Assembly: GCA_963724695.1 (NCBI GenBank)
Contig: CAVRVW010000001.1
Location: 186,001-250,000, forward strand
Reading direction: 5' to 3'
DNA: 64,000 nucleotides
Source of the DNA: CAVQFD01 sp963724695
GTDB lineage: Bacteria > Acidobacteriota > Vicinamibacteria > Vicinamibacterales > CAVVIG01
Below the pieces are notes generated by a model, which did no database searches, was not told where the DNA came from, and saw only the letters and a list, made by a program, of their open reading frames with translations. Positions 25,955 through 37,473 of this stretch are shown one piece after another (position 1 is the first letter of the stretch; every line of letters starts with the position of its first letter). A program made the translations under genes and the position numbers.

Positions 25955-28831
25955 CTACGCGCACCCGCTCGTGTTCCCGCAGTTGGAGCACTTGTAGCAG
26001 GCGCCGCTGCGGATCATGATCGCGCCGCAGGTCGAGCAGGGCGGCGCGTCCTCCTGGTTCTGGATCGTGGAGTAGAGGCTCCCCGCCGAAGCGGCCCGAG
26101 GAGCGCCGACGGCGGAGATGGGCGCTTCCGAAGTCGGCGTCAGCCGGGCCTGGGCGGCATGGTCGTCTTCCCCAGGGCCCTCGCGGCCGTTCACCCCGGC
26201 GCGGAACTGCGCCTCCTGCGACAGGAACTTCGTGGCCAGCCACCGGAAGATGTAGTCGACGATCGACTTCGCGAACCGGATCTCCGGGTTGCGCGTCATC
26301 CCCGACGGCTCGAACCGCACGTGGCTGAACTTGTCCACGAGCGCCTGGAGCGGCACGCCGTACTGCAGCGCGTAAGAGATGGCCTGGGCGAACGCGTCGG
26401 CAAAGCCCGAAATCGTCGAGCCTTCTTTCGCCATGACCAGGAAGATCTCGCCCGGCTGTCCGTCCTCGAAGAGCCCGACCGTGATGTAGCCCTCGTGGCC
26501 CTGGATGTCGAACTTGTGGGTGATGGCCTGGCGCTCGTCCGGCAGCTTGCGCCGTACCGGCCGTGACACGAGCGCGGCCGCGGCCTCGGTTGCCAGATCG
26601 GCCGCCGTCTTGTCGCGCGAGGTGTTCAGCGGCTGCGTGCGCTTGCTGCCGTCGCGGTAGATCGAGATGGCCTTGGCCCCGAGCTTCCACGACTGGATGT
26701 AGGCCTGCATGATGTCGTCAACCGTGGCGTCTTTCGGCACGTTGACGGTCTTGCTGATGGCGCCCGAGATGAACGGCTGCGTGGCGCCCATCATCTTGAT
26801 GTGGCCCATGTACTGGATCGACCGCACGCCCCGCGCGGCCTTGAAGGCGCAGTCGAACACCGGCAGGTGCGAGTCCTTGAGCCCCGGCGCGCCTTCGATC
26901 GTCTCGTTCGTGTCGATGTACTCGACGATCGCGTCAATCTGCGGCTGGGTGTAGCCGAGCTTCTTGAGCGCCATCGGCACCGTCTGGTTGACGATCTTCA
27001 TCAGACCGCCGCCCACGAGCTTCTTGTACTTGACGAGCGCGATGTCGGGCTCGACGCCCGTCGTATCGCAATCCATCATGAAGCCGATCGTGCCCGTCGG
27101 CGCCAGCACGGTGGCCTGTGCGTTCCGGTATCCCGACGCTTCGCCGATCTCCACGGCATCGTCCCACGAGCTCTTCGCCGTGGCGTAGAGGTCCGAGGGC
27201 ACGTTGCGCGGGTTGACGTCGCGCATCGCGTCGCGGTGCTTCCGCATGACGCGCAGGAAGGGCTCGCGGTTCTTCTCGAAACCCGAGAAGGGGCCGCCGC
27301 AGTCGCGCGCGATCCGCGCCGACTGCGCGTAGGCCTCGCCCGTCATCAGCGCCGTCAACGCCGCGGAGTAGTCGCGCCCGGCGTCGCTGTCGTACGGCAG
27401 GCCCCGCGACATGAGCAGCGCGCCCAGGTTCGCGTATCCCAGTCCCAGAGGCCGGTAGGCGTGGCTGTTCTTCTCGATGGCCGGCGTCGGGTAGCTGGCG
27501 TTGTCGACGATGATCTCCTGCGCCGTGATGAGCGTCCGGATCGCCGCCTTGTAGGCCACGACGTCGAACTCGGCGTTGTTCGAATCCCCGTCCGCCGAGC
27601 GGACGAACTTCATCAGGTTGATCGACGCCAGGTTGCACGCCGAGTCGTTCAGGAACATGTACTCGGAGCAGGGGTTGCTCGCGAAGATGCGGTCCGTGCC
27701 CGAGCAGGTGTGCCACTCGTTGATGGTCGTGTCGAACTGCATCCCCGGGTCGCCGCAGACGTGCGTGCCCTCGGCGATGAGACGCATCAGGTCGCGCGCC
27801 TGATAGGTGTCCATCACCTGGCCGTCCCGGACGGCCCTGGTGTCCCAGGTGCTGTCGTCGAGCACCGCGCGCATGAAGTCGTCGGTGACCCGCACGCTGT
27901 TGTTGGAGTTCTGGAAGAACACGGACGAGTAGGCCGGGCCCGTGAAGGAGCCGTCGTATCCCGCGTCGATGAGCGCCCAGGCCTTGCGCTCCTCCTCGAC
28001 CTTGCAGTTGATGAACTCGACGATGTCCGGGTGATGGGCGTCGAGAATCACCATCTTGGCCGCGCGGCGCGTCTTGCCGCCCGACTTGATGACGCCCGCG
28101 AAGGCGTCGTAGCCCTTCATGAACGACACCGGGCCGGACGCCGTGCCGCCGCCGGCGAGCAGCTCCCTCGACGAACGAATCGGCGAGAGGTTGGTGCCCG
28201 TGCCGGAGCCGAACTTGAACAGCATCCCCTCGGTGCGAGCCAGCGTCAGGATCGAGTCCATCGTGTCCTGCACCGAGTTGATGAAGCACGCGGAGCACTG
28301 CGGCGCTTTTTCGAACCCGCAGTTGAACCAGACCGGGCTGTTGAACGCGGCCTTCTGGTACACGAGGATGTGCTTCAGGTCGTCGCTGAACGCCTGGAGA
28401 TCCTCGTCGCTCGCAAAATACCTGTCGGCGCGGGCCCACATCGTGATGGTGTCGACCACGCGGCCGATGAGCTGCTTGACGCTGCGCTCGCGCTCGGGTG
28501 CGCCAATCTGGCCGCGGAAGTACTTCGACACCACGATGTTGGTCGCCTGCTGCGACCAGGCCTTGGGGATCTCGACGTCGCGCTGCTCGAACACGACCTC
28601 GCCGCGCTCGTTGCCGATGACCGCGGCCCGCAGCTCCCATTCGACCTCGTCGAACGGATCGACGCCGGCCTCGGTAAAGAACCGCGGAAACGACAGACCG
28701 GACGGCGACACGGCCTTCTTCGGGCGCGCTTCCGGCGTTTCGCCCCGCCCAGGCAACCCGGACTGCCCTCCGCCACCCGTCTCCACTGTCTGTCCTGCAC
28801 CCGCGGCCTGGTAGGCTGCGCCGTCCTTCAT
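25955..28831 (-). CDS. nrdJ: Class II (adenosylcobalamin-dependent) ribonucleoside-diphosphate reductase
   Basis: This 958-residue enzyme reduces ribonucleotides to deoxyribonucleotides using a B12-derived thiyl radical. The catalytic domain includes AFNSPVWFNCGFEKAPQCSA, the GSGTGTNLSPIRSSRE loop, ASNPCSEYMFLNDSACNLAS and APTGTIGFMMDCDT. A TSCPxCG-like zinc ribbon closes the protein (CSTCGAIMIRSGACYKCSNC). The first 45 residues are a non-conserved Gly/Pro-rich leader. No class I subunit is seen nearby. Expression is probably driven from the promoter at 29038-29066 under the candidate NrdR box, giving a leader of about 200 nt with hairpins. Confidence 0.96.
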   Translation of the reverse strand: MKDGAAYQAAGAGQTVETGGGGQSGLPGRGETPEARPKKAVSPSGLSFPRFFTEAGVDPFDEVEWELRAAVIGNERGEVVFEQRDVEIPKAWSQQATNIVVSKYFRGQIGAPERERSVKQLIGRVVDTITMWARADRYFASDEDLQAFSDDLKHILVYQKAAFNSPVWFNCGFEKAPQCSACFINSVQDTMDSILTLARTEGMLFKFGSGTGTNLSPIRSSRELLAGGGTASGPVSFMKGYDAFAGVIKSGGKTRRAAKMVILDAHHPDIVEFINCKVEEERKAWALIDAGYDGSFTGPAYSSVFFQNSNNSVRVTDDFMRAVLDDSTWDTRAVRDGQVMDTYQARDLMRLIAEGTHVCGDPGMQFDTTINEWHTCSGTDRIFASNPCSEYMFLNDSACNLASINLMKFVRSADGDSNNAEFDVVAYKAAIRTLITAQEIIVDNASYPTPAIEKNSHAYRPLGLGYANLGALLMSRGLPYDSDAGRDYSAALTALMTGEAYAQSARIARDCGGPFSGFEKNREPFLRVMRKHRDAMRDVNPRNVPSDLYATAKSSWDDAVEIGEASGYRNAQATVLAPTGTIGFMMDCDTTGVEPDIALVKYKKLVGGGLMKIVNQTVPMALKKLGYTQPQIDAIVEYIDTNETIEGAPGLKDSHLPVFDCAFKAARGVRSIQYMGHIKMMGATQPFISGAISKTVNVPKDATVDDIMQAYIQSWKLGAKAISIYRDGSKRTQPLNTSRDKTAADLATEAAAALVSRPVRRKLPDERQAITHKFDIQGHEGYITVGLFEDGQPGEIFLVMAKEGSTISGFADAFAQAISYALQYGVPLQALVDKFSHVRFEPSGMTRNPEIRFAKSIVDYIFRWLATKFLSQEAQFRAGVNGREGPGEDDHAAQARLTPTSEAPISAVGAPRAASAGSLYSTIQNQEDAPPCSTCGAIMIRSGACYKCSNCGNTSGCA

Positions 28832-28845
28832 GTCCCTACTCCGTT

Positions 28846-28942
28846 CATCCAGCGGATCTCTGTCCCCTGGATCAGGGATCGCGCTCCCGCCCCCCGTATG
28901 CGGGGTCGCGCTCCTGCCGATGTTTCCCGGGGTTGCCCCCGG
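28846..28942 (-). promoter_or_regulatory. Structured leader of nrdJ
   Basis: On the nrdJ strand the leader shows three small hairpins: CCGGGG-GCAA-CCCCGG (28927-28942), CCCCGCATACGGGG, and CCCTG-ATC-CAGGG. It also has two direct copies of GGAGCGCGA. I could not match the consensus of a cobalamin riboswitch, so only structure is claimed. The rest of the gap 28832-29129 holds the promoter and NrdR box. Confidence 0.4.
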
Positions 28943-29037
28943 AGCTTGACTTGAAAAAATTCGTCTTGGCCGGACTACCCTGCGCGAGTCGAAAGCTGGG
29001 AGCCTCGTTCACGCCGGGGTTCGCGCTAAGGCCGTCA

Positions 29038-29066
29038 AATATGCGCCCGGCCCGGGTGTTTGTCAA
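29038..29066 (-). promoter_or_regulatory. Sigma-70 promoter of nrdJ
   Basis: On the minus strand, TTGACA (-35) and CATATT (-10) are separated by exactly 17 nt. This is one of the few near-consensus sigma-70 promoters in the window and faces nrdJ. Confidence 0.75.
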
Positions 29067-29074
29067 GCATGTAA

Positions 29075-29090
29075 ACACCACATATTGTGC
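29075..29090 (-). promoter_or_regulatory. Candidate NrdR box
   Basis: GCACAATATGTGGTGT matches the published NrdR box consensus (acaCwAtATaTwGtgt) at 13 of 16 positions and lies 8 nt upstream of the -35. NrdR represses ribonucleotide reductase genes in many bacteria. A second box, usually one or a few helical turns away, was not found. Confidence 0.55.
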
Positions 29091-29129
29091 CTTTGTTTTA
29101 GGGCAGTCGCAAGAGGTTGGGCTTTTGCT

Positions 29130-29714
29130 CTACCTGCCCGCGAGCTGCGCCGCGAGCGCCGCGGCCTTGTCCGCCAGGTAGCTGGCAAACACCAGGTTAC
29201 GGGCTTTCAGGGCCTCGTCGGCCTGGCTGCCAAACCGCTTGGCCTGGTCGTACTGGGTCCGCGCATCCGCGTTGAGGCGGTTGTAGTCCACCCTGGCGAG
29301 GTCTGTCCCCGCTCTGTTCAACAGGTCCAGAATCTTGCGGGAGACATCCGCCTCCTGTTCGACCGGCGTGGTCTGGAGCGTGGTCTGGGGGGCACGGGGA
29401 GCCTCGGTCCGAGGCTGGTCTGCGGCGACCGGTTCGGTCTTGCTGGTGTCCGGCTTGGACGTGTCGGCCCGGCTGGCGGGCGCAGGCGGAGGGGGGATCG
29501 GGGTGTTCTGCGGCGGCTGATCCGCCAGACCCACCGGCTCGGGCACCTGCGCGACGACCGGCTCCACGATCCGGGGCGGGGGCGCGGGAACCGTCAAGTC
29601 GGGCATGACCGTCGGCGTGGTTCGCGCCTGGGCGCGGAAGCAGCCGGCCGACAGCACTACCACCCCGAAGAGGGCGCCGGCGACCCCGGCGCGGCCCCAC
29701 AAACGCGTTGTCAT
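29130..29714 (-). CDS. Proline-rich lipoprotein of unknown function
   Basis: This 194-residue protein starts at ATG 29714, with GGAGGAAGGG upstream. A lipobox (VVLSAGC, Cys25) gives membrane anchoring. A long Pro/Thr/Ala linker follows (about 30-110), then a helical C-terminus (SRKILDLLNRAGTDLARVDY...SYLADKAAALAAQLAG) that looks TPR-like or coiled. It lies 29 bp downstream of the histidine kinase gene on the same strand and may be co-transcribed. No family name is certain. Confidence 0.75.
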   Translation of the reverse strand: MTTRLWGRAGVAGALFGVVVLSAGCFRAQARTTPTVMPDLTVPAPPPRIVEPVVAQVPEPVGLADQPPQNTPIPPPPAPASRADTSKPDTSKTEPVAADQPRTEAPRAPQTTLQTTPVEQEADVSRKILDLLNRAGTDLARVDYNRLNADARTQYDQAKRFGSQADEALKARNLVFASYLADKAAALAAQLAGR

Positions 29715-29743
29715 TGACCCTTCCTCCACCACGCTGGGCGCGT

Positions 29744-31608
<1,865 letters not shown>

Positions 31609-31651
31609 AAATTCAGATGGCTGATGGCAAATTGCTGAATGCGAATTTGCG

Positions 31652-31715
31652 GTTCGGGGTTCACGGTTCGGGGTTCACGGTTCGGCGTCCACGGTTCACG
31701 CGTCCGGTTCAGGCG
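31652..31715. repeat. Degenerate array (GGTTCAC/GGTTCGG units) between kinase and regulator genes
   Basis: GGTTCGG, GGTTCAC and GTCCACG-like heptamers repeat about nine times. The array continues into the last codons of the regulator gene, up to about 31730. A second unit type (TGCTGAT/TGCGAAT) lies just before it, at 31612-31650. Confidence 0.75.
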
Positions 31716-33173
<1,458 letters not shown>

Positions 33174-33235
33174 GTCATTTTTACATTCTGAAGGTCCCCG
33201 CGGGTTGGTGCAAGCTCATCTGATACAGTATTTTC

Positions 33236-33964
33236 TTGCTGCCTGACGACGGTTCCGCGCCCTCCGCGCCCGCGACCGCAGCGCCGGACCGGTTCACCGC
33301 CCTGCTCGAAGTCCTCCTGTGCTCGGGGTTCCCGACGCAGGCGCTGGTCGTCGGGGTCCTGGCAGCGGCCGGTCATCGGCCGACCGCCGGGCTGACCCTC
33401 TCGTACGTGGTCGCGGTCTCCCTGATCGACTCGGTGGTGCTCGTCGCCCTCATCGCCGTCTTCATCCGCCTCCGCGGAGAGCATGTCTCGGATGTCTTCC
33501 TCGGGAACCGCCCGGCGATCAAAGAAGCGGCGGTGGGAGTGCCCCTCATCTTCGTCGCGCTGGCCATCGGCATCGGCGTGCTGACTCTGCTACAGCTGCT
33601 GGCGCCGGGCCTGCACGACGTCGAGCAGAACCCCCTGCAGGCCTTGATCGCCACCCCGCGTGATGCCGCAGTCTTTGCGCTGGTCGTCGTGATCGCCGGT
33701 GGAGTCCGCGAAGAGCTGCAGCGCGCCTTCATCCTGCGCCGATTCGAGCGTCAGCTTGGCGGGCCGATCGTCGGGGTCATCGTCGCCAGCGCGGTGTTCG
33801 GCGCGGGGCACCGCGTGCAAGGCGCCGATGCCGCTGTCGCCACGGCGATTCTCGGCGCGTTCTGGGCCGTGACCTACCTGCGGCGGCGTTCCGTGATCGC
33901 CCCTGTTGTCAGCCACTCTGGCTTCAACCTGCTGCAGCTCCTGCAGTTTGCGACGCTCGGTTGA
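33236..33964 (+). CDS. CPBP-family intramembrane metalloprotease
   Basis: This protein of about 242 residues has six or so hydrophobic segments. The CPBP (Abi/CAAX protease-like) motifs are visible: motif 1 VREELQRAFILRRFE, motif 2 ASAVFGAGH, and motif 3 VVSHSGFNLLQ. Family members cleave lipidated or prenylated peptides within the membrane. The assigned start is a TTG with no strong ribosome site, so the true start may be slightly different. It is divergent from the NtrC gene and convergent with the SurA-like gene. Confidence 0.85.
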   Translation: MLPDDGSAPSAPATAAPDRFTALLEVLLCSGFPTQALVVGVLAAAGHRPTAGLTLSYVVAVSLIDSVVLVALIAVFIRLRGEHVSDVFLGNRPAIKEAAVGVPLIFVALAIGIGVLTLLQLLAPGLHDVEQNPLQALIATPRDAAVFALVVVIAGGVREELQRAFILRRFERQLGGPIVGVIVASAVFGAGHRVQGADAAVATAILGAFWAVTYLRRRSVIAPVVSHSGFNLLQLLQFATLG

Positions 33965-33972
33965 ACGGAGCG

Positions 33973-34043
33973 GCGGGTCCGAAAGGACCCGCGCCAACGA
34001 GCTACGAGCGGGCAACTCGTAGGCCGGGTCCTTTCGGACCCGG
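33973..34043. terminator. Triple-hairpin bidirectional terminator
   Basis: Three hairpins follow one another between convergent genes: GCGGGTCC-GAAA-GGACCCGC (33973-33992), CTACGAG/CTCGTAG (34002-34022), and CCGGGTCC-TTTC-GGACCCGG (34024-34043). The first and third are almost reverse complements of each other, so the region is also one large inverted repeat. Confidence 0.7.
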
Positions 34044-34051
34044 CGGACGAC

Positions 34052-34552
34052 TCAGGGCTTGTACAGATCGACGATGTCCGAGCGGCGGCGCAATCCGGCG
34101 ATCCAGTCGCGCACGAGGGCGTCGCGTCCGGCCGACGGGAATCGCTCCGCGAGGTACGCTTCGATCCGCAGGTCCTGCCGGAGGATCTCGCGGAGGTGAC
34201 GGTCTTCGAGTCCCGCACGGGCGAGCGCGGCCGCGAACGCCTCCGGCGTCTGGAGGCGCGTCCGGATCGTCTGGATGCGCCGGTCGATCTCGCCGGGCGC
34301 GGGCTCTGGAGGCGCATAGCGCTCGACTTCGCTCAGGACGAGCGCCCGCTCGATGAGCGCCGTGAGGATCTCTCTCGTGGGATCGGTCGCGGCGCCGGTC
34401 GAGACGATCGAGACGAGTTGAAGGTCGCGCGCCAGCAGCACATCGCTCTGCATGATCACGTCGCCCGCGACGATGGCGAGCACGCGATCGATGACCTCTC
34501 CGGGCTGCGGCACGAGCAGCGCCACGATAGTCCACGCGGTCACGAGGCCCAT
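34052..34552 (-). CDS. SurA-like periplasmic chaperone fragment without PPIase domain
   Basis: This 166-residue protein has a hydrophobic N-terminus (MGLVTAWTIVALLVPQP) followed by EVIDRVLAIVAGDVIMQSDV, which resembles the SurA N-domain opening. A helical body continues to the end. No parvulin (rotamase) domain follows, so it would be a chaperone-only form. The ATG at 34552 overlaps the stop of the Omp85 gene as TGATG, giving translational coupling. Its place directly after tamA supports a role in outer-membrane protein assembly. Confidence 0.65.
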   Translation of the reverse strand: MGLVTAWTIVALLVPQPGEVIDRVLAIVAGDVIMQSDVLLARDLQLVSIVSTGAATDPTREILTALIERALVLSEVERYAPPEPAPGEIDRRIQTIRTRLQTPEAFAAALARAGLEDRHLREILRQDLRIEAYLAERFPSAGRDALVRDWIAGLRRRSDIVDLYKP

Positions 34553-37473
34553 CAAAACGCCTGCCCCAGGCTGATGTGGAGCGCCGTCAGGCGCTCGGGC
34601 ACGCCCGGCGCGAGGAACCCCGGATTGACCTTGAAGCCGAGGTCCACGCGGATCGGGCCCACGGGAGATCGATACCGGATGCCGAAGCCGACGGCACTCC
34701 TCAGCTGGGTGATGTCGACGAACGAGGTTCTGGCGAACACGTTGCCGGTGTCGATGAAGCCGACGGCGTCGAGGCTGCCGAACACCGGCACGCGCAGCTC
34801 GCCGTTGAAGAGCACGACGGCGTTCCCGCCGATGGGAAAGCCGTTCTCGTCGATGGTGCCCGGGATCACCACGCCGTCTTCGTCGATCGTTTCCGGCCTC
34901 CCGAGCTGGTCGAGCGCGAAGCCGCGGACGGTCGTGTCGCCGCCGGCAAAGAAGCGCTCGCTCGCCGGCAGGTCCTTCAGCGGGAACCCTTTCGCGATCC
35001 CGAGCCGCGCGCTCAGGGCGACCACGGCCCGTGCGAGCCGCGGCGCAGGACGAAACATCTGGGCCGTCAGGTACGTCTTGACGAGACCGATCTCCGATCC
35101 GATGGCCCTGGCGGCCACCTGCCCGCTGGCGGACAGGTACTCGCCGCCCCGCGTGTTCAGCGGATCGTCCCTTGTATCGCGGACCACGGAACCCGAGAAC
35201 GACGAGAGGCGCACCTGTGGAAACAGCCGGTCCACGAGCAGTTCGTCGCCCGGGTCGATGCGCTCGTCGAAGAGGTCGGTGCGCTGAATCTGGTAGTTGC
35301 CGCCCGCGCTGATGGTGCGCGAGATCCGCCGGCTGAGCTCGGCGCTGAAGGCGCGACGGCGGAAGTTGAAGGTCGACCGCGACTGCTGTTCGAAGGTCAG
35401 GGTCAGGAACGCGTCGGCCGGAGTGCCGAAGACGAGCGGCTCTCTGTACGTCCCGAGCACGCGATACTCGCTGAACCCGAACGCGCTGTCGGCCGGCGCC
35501 ACCGGCTCCGGCGTGCCCGGCGGAGGCTCGGCGCTGGTCACCTGATCGCGTGGGCGCAGGCTGATGCGCGTGAACAGATTGATCGACCGGTTTCTGCCAA
35601 ACAGATTGCGGCGGCCGATGTCGAAGAAGGCGCGCGGCGCCAGCTCCAGGCGCTCCGCCGCCGTTTCACCCTCATCCTGGCGGATCCGCTGGCTCACTTC
35701 GAGGCCGCCGCCGTAGCCGAGCGTCGTCGCCGGGGCCTCTTCGACCGTCACGAGCAGGTCGCGCGTGGTCTCGTCGCCGTGCGTCACTTCGGCGATGCGC
35801 GTGCGGCGAAACAGCCCGAGGGCGGCAAGACGCCGCTGGGTCTCGTTGACGGCAGCCAGGCCCAGGGGCTCGCCGGGCTTGAGCAGGATCTCGCGCTCGA
35901 TGATCTCGCGGCTGGTGCGCGTGTTCCCGCCAATCAGGATGTGGCCCACCCGGACCTGCGCGCCTTCCTGCACGGTGAACACGACGTCGGCCTGCGATCG
36001 ATCGGCGCTCAGCCCTGGCGCGAAGCGGGCCGATGCGTTTCGGAACCCCAGGTTGGCGTAGTGCAGCACGAGCGCATCGCGGTCGGCGACCAGCCGGGCG
36101 ACGAAGAACGGTTGTCCGGGCTGGAGCTCGAGCGACGCGAGCAGCGTGGCGTCAGGAATCGCCTGCGCGCCCTCGATGCGGACCGACGCCACGATGGTTC
36201 GTGGGCCTTCGCTGATGATCACGCGGACGACCACCGGCACCTCGGGCCCCTCAGAGGCCGCCGACACCGGGTCGGCGCCCGCACGGACGTCGACTGCGGC
36301 GAATCCCAGGCGCCGGTAGAGCTCCTCGATGGCGCCGGCGTCCGCGTCGAGCACCTCCTCCGAGAAGGGGTCGAGCTCTTTCAGCCGAACGAGCGGTGCG
36401 AGATCGGCCAGGGGCACGAGGACGTTGCCAGCGATCTCCACGCGCGCGACACGGTACAGGCGGCCGCGCTTGACCGTGAACGTCAGGTGCAATTCGCCGC
36501 CCGTCTCGGCTCTGGCATGCGGCGCCGCGGCGTCCCGGTAACCCTGCTTGTGCAGATACTCCTCGATGTTGTTGCTGGCGTCCTCCAGCAGGTCCTCGTC
36601 GGTCGATCCCTCGCCAGCGATCGGCACGAGGGTGGTGCGCTGGTCCGACGGCAGCGGATCGCCGACAAACACGAGCCGGACGCGGGGCCCGTCGCTCGCC
36701 ACGATCGTCAGGTTGGCCACACGATCGTCGTCGACGATCTCCGCGTCGACTGACAGGCGGGCCTCGTAGTATCCGTCGGCGCGGCGTTCGGCGATGTACT
36801 CGACCACGCGCTCGTCGACCACGTCGCGCTCGAACGGACGCCCGCGCGCAAGGCGGAGCGCATCGAGAATCTCGGGCGCGCGTGAGACACCGCCGGTGCG
36901 GATCTCGCCCACACGGGTCCGGTCACCGGCGGAGACATCGAACCACAGCGTCGACCGATCGGGCTGATGCTCGACTTCCAGACGGAACGCGATCCGTGCG
37001 CGAAGGTATCCACGGGCCTTCAGCTGATCCTCGACGAGCTGCGCGGCTTCCGCCAGCCTCCCCGCGGCCGGGAGTCCGCCGTAGCGGTCGACGATGGCGC
37101 GGCGCAGCCGCCCCTCGTCCACGCCCGGGACCCCGCTCGCCCCCGAGAACGCGATCCGTTCAATCGGGTGCACGGGGACGAGGTCATAGCCAATCGCCAC
37201 ACCCCCAGGCGCCGGGAAGGCCCGGACGACCACGTCCTCGAAACGGCCGAGGCTCAGCAGGTGCACCATGCTCTCGCGAACCTCGCGCATGAGGAGAGGC
37301 TGGCCCGTGCGGTTCTGGATCGCGCCGGCAATGCGCGCGTCGGTGATGGGGCGGCCTTCAGCCTCGAGCGCAATCGAGACGACGACCTTCCCCAGGTATT
37401 CGGCGACGTCCGCGTGTGCCGGGGACGCCGTGCCGGCGAGGACGAGCCCCGCCAGCAACGCGCGCACCCGCAT
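34552..37473 (-). CDS. tamA: Omp85-family outer-membrane assembly protein (TamA/BamA-like)
   Basis: This 973-residue protein has a signal peptide (MRVRALLAGLVLAGTASPAH), several POTRA repeats (for example VHPIERIAFSGASG, RLYRVARVEIAGN, QVRVGHILIGGNTRTSREII), and a C-terminal 16-strand-type barrel. The Omp85 loop motif is GGDTTVRGFALDQLG, and the chain ends in phenylalanine (SLGQAF), the usual barrel signal. Being directly downstream of tamB favours TamA over BamA, although the POTRA number (about five) is BamA-like. The ATG at 37473 overlaps the tamB stop (ATGA), so the genes are coupled. Confidence 0.88.
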   Translation of the reverse strand: MRVRALLAGLVLAGTASPAHADVAEYLGKVVVSIALEAEGRPITDARIAGAIQNRTGQPLLMREVRESMVHLLSLGRFEDVVVRAFPAPGGVAIGYDLVPVHPIERIAFSGASGVPGVDEGRLRRAIVDRYGGLPAAGRLAEAAQLVEDQLKARGYLRARIAFRLEVEHQPDRSTLWFDVSAGDRTRVGEIRTGGVSRAPEILDALRLARGRPFERDVVDERVVEYIAERRADGYYEARLSVDAEIVDDDRVANLTIVASDGPRVRLVFVGDPLPSDQRTTLVPIAGEGSTDEDLLEDASNNIEEYLHKQGYRDAAAPHARAETGGELHLTFTVKRGRLYRVARVEIAGNVLVPLADLAPLVRLKELDPFSEEVLDADAGAIEELYRRLGFAAVDVRAGADPVSAASEGPEVPVVVRVIISEGPRTIVASVRIEGAQAIPDATLLASLELQPGQPFFVARLVADRDALVLHYANLGFRNASARFAPGLSADRSQADVVFTVQEGAQVRVGHILIGGNTRTSREIIEREILLKPGEPLGLAAVNETQRRLAALGLFRRTRIAEVTHGDETTRDLLVTVEEAPATTLGYGGGLEVSQRIRQDEGETAAERLELAPRAFFDIGRRNLFGRNRSINLFTRISLRPRDQVTSAEPPPGTPEPVAPADSAFGFSEYRVLGTYREPLVFGTPADAFLTLTFEQQSRSTFNFRRRAFSAELSRRISRTISAGGNYQIQRTDLFDERIDPGDELLVDRLFPQVRLSSFSGSVVRDTRDDPLNTRGGEYLSASGQVAARAIGSEIGLVKTYLTAQMFRPAPRLARAVVALSARLGIAKGFPLKDLPASERFFAGGDTTVRGFALDQLGRPETIDEDGVVIPGTIDENGFPIGGNAVVLFNGELRVPVFGSLDAVGFIDTGNVFARTSFVDITQLRSAVGFGIRYRSPVGPIRVDLGFKVNPGFLAPGVPERLTALHISLGQAF

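Noticed and set aside
26801..28954. 717-codon open frame on the plus strand opposite nrdJ
   Set aside because: Antisense shadow of nrdJ; no ribosome site or family resemblance.
28832..29037. Cobalamin riboswitch in front of the B12-dependent reductase gene
   Set aside because: I looked for the B12-box and the conserved receptor-core sequences on the minus strand and saw none; only generic hairpins are present.
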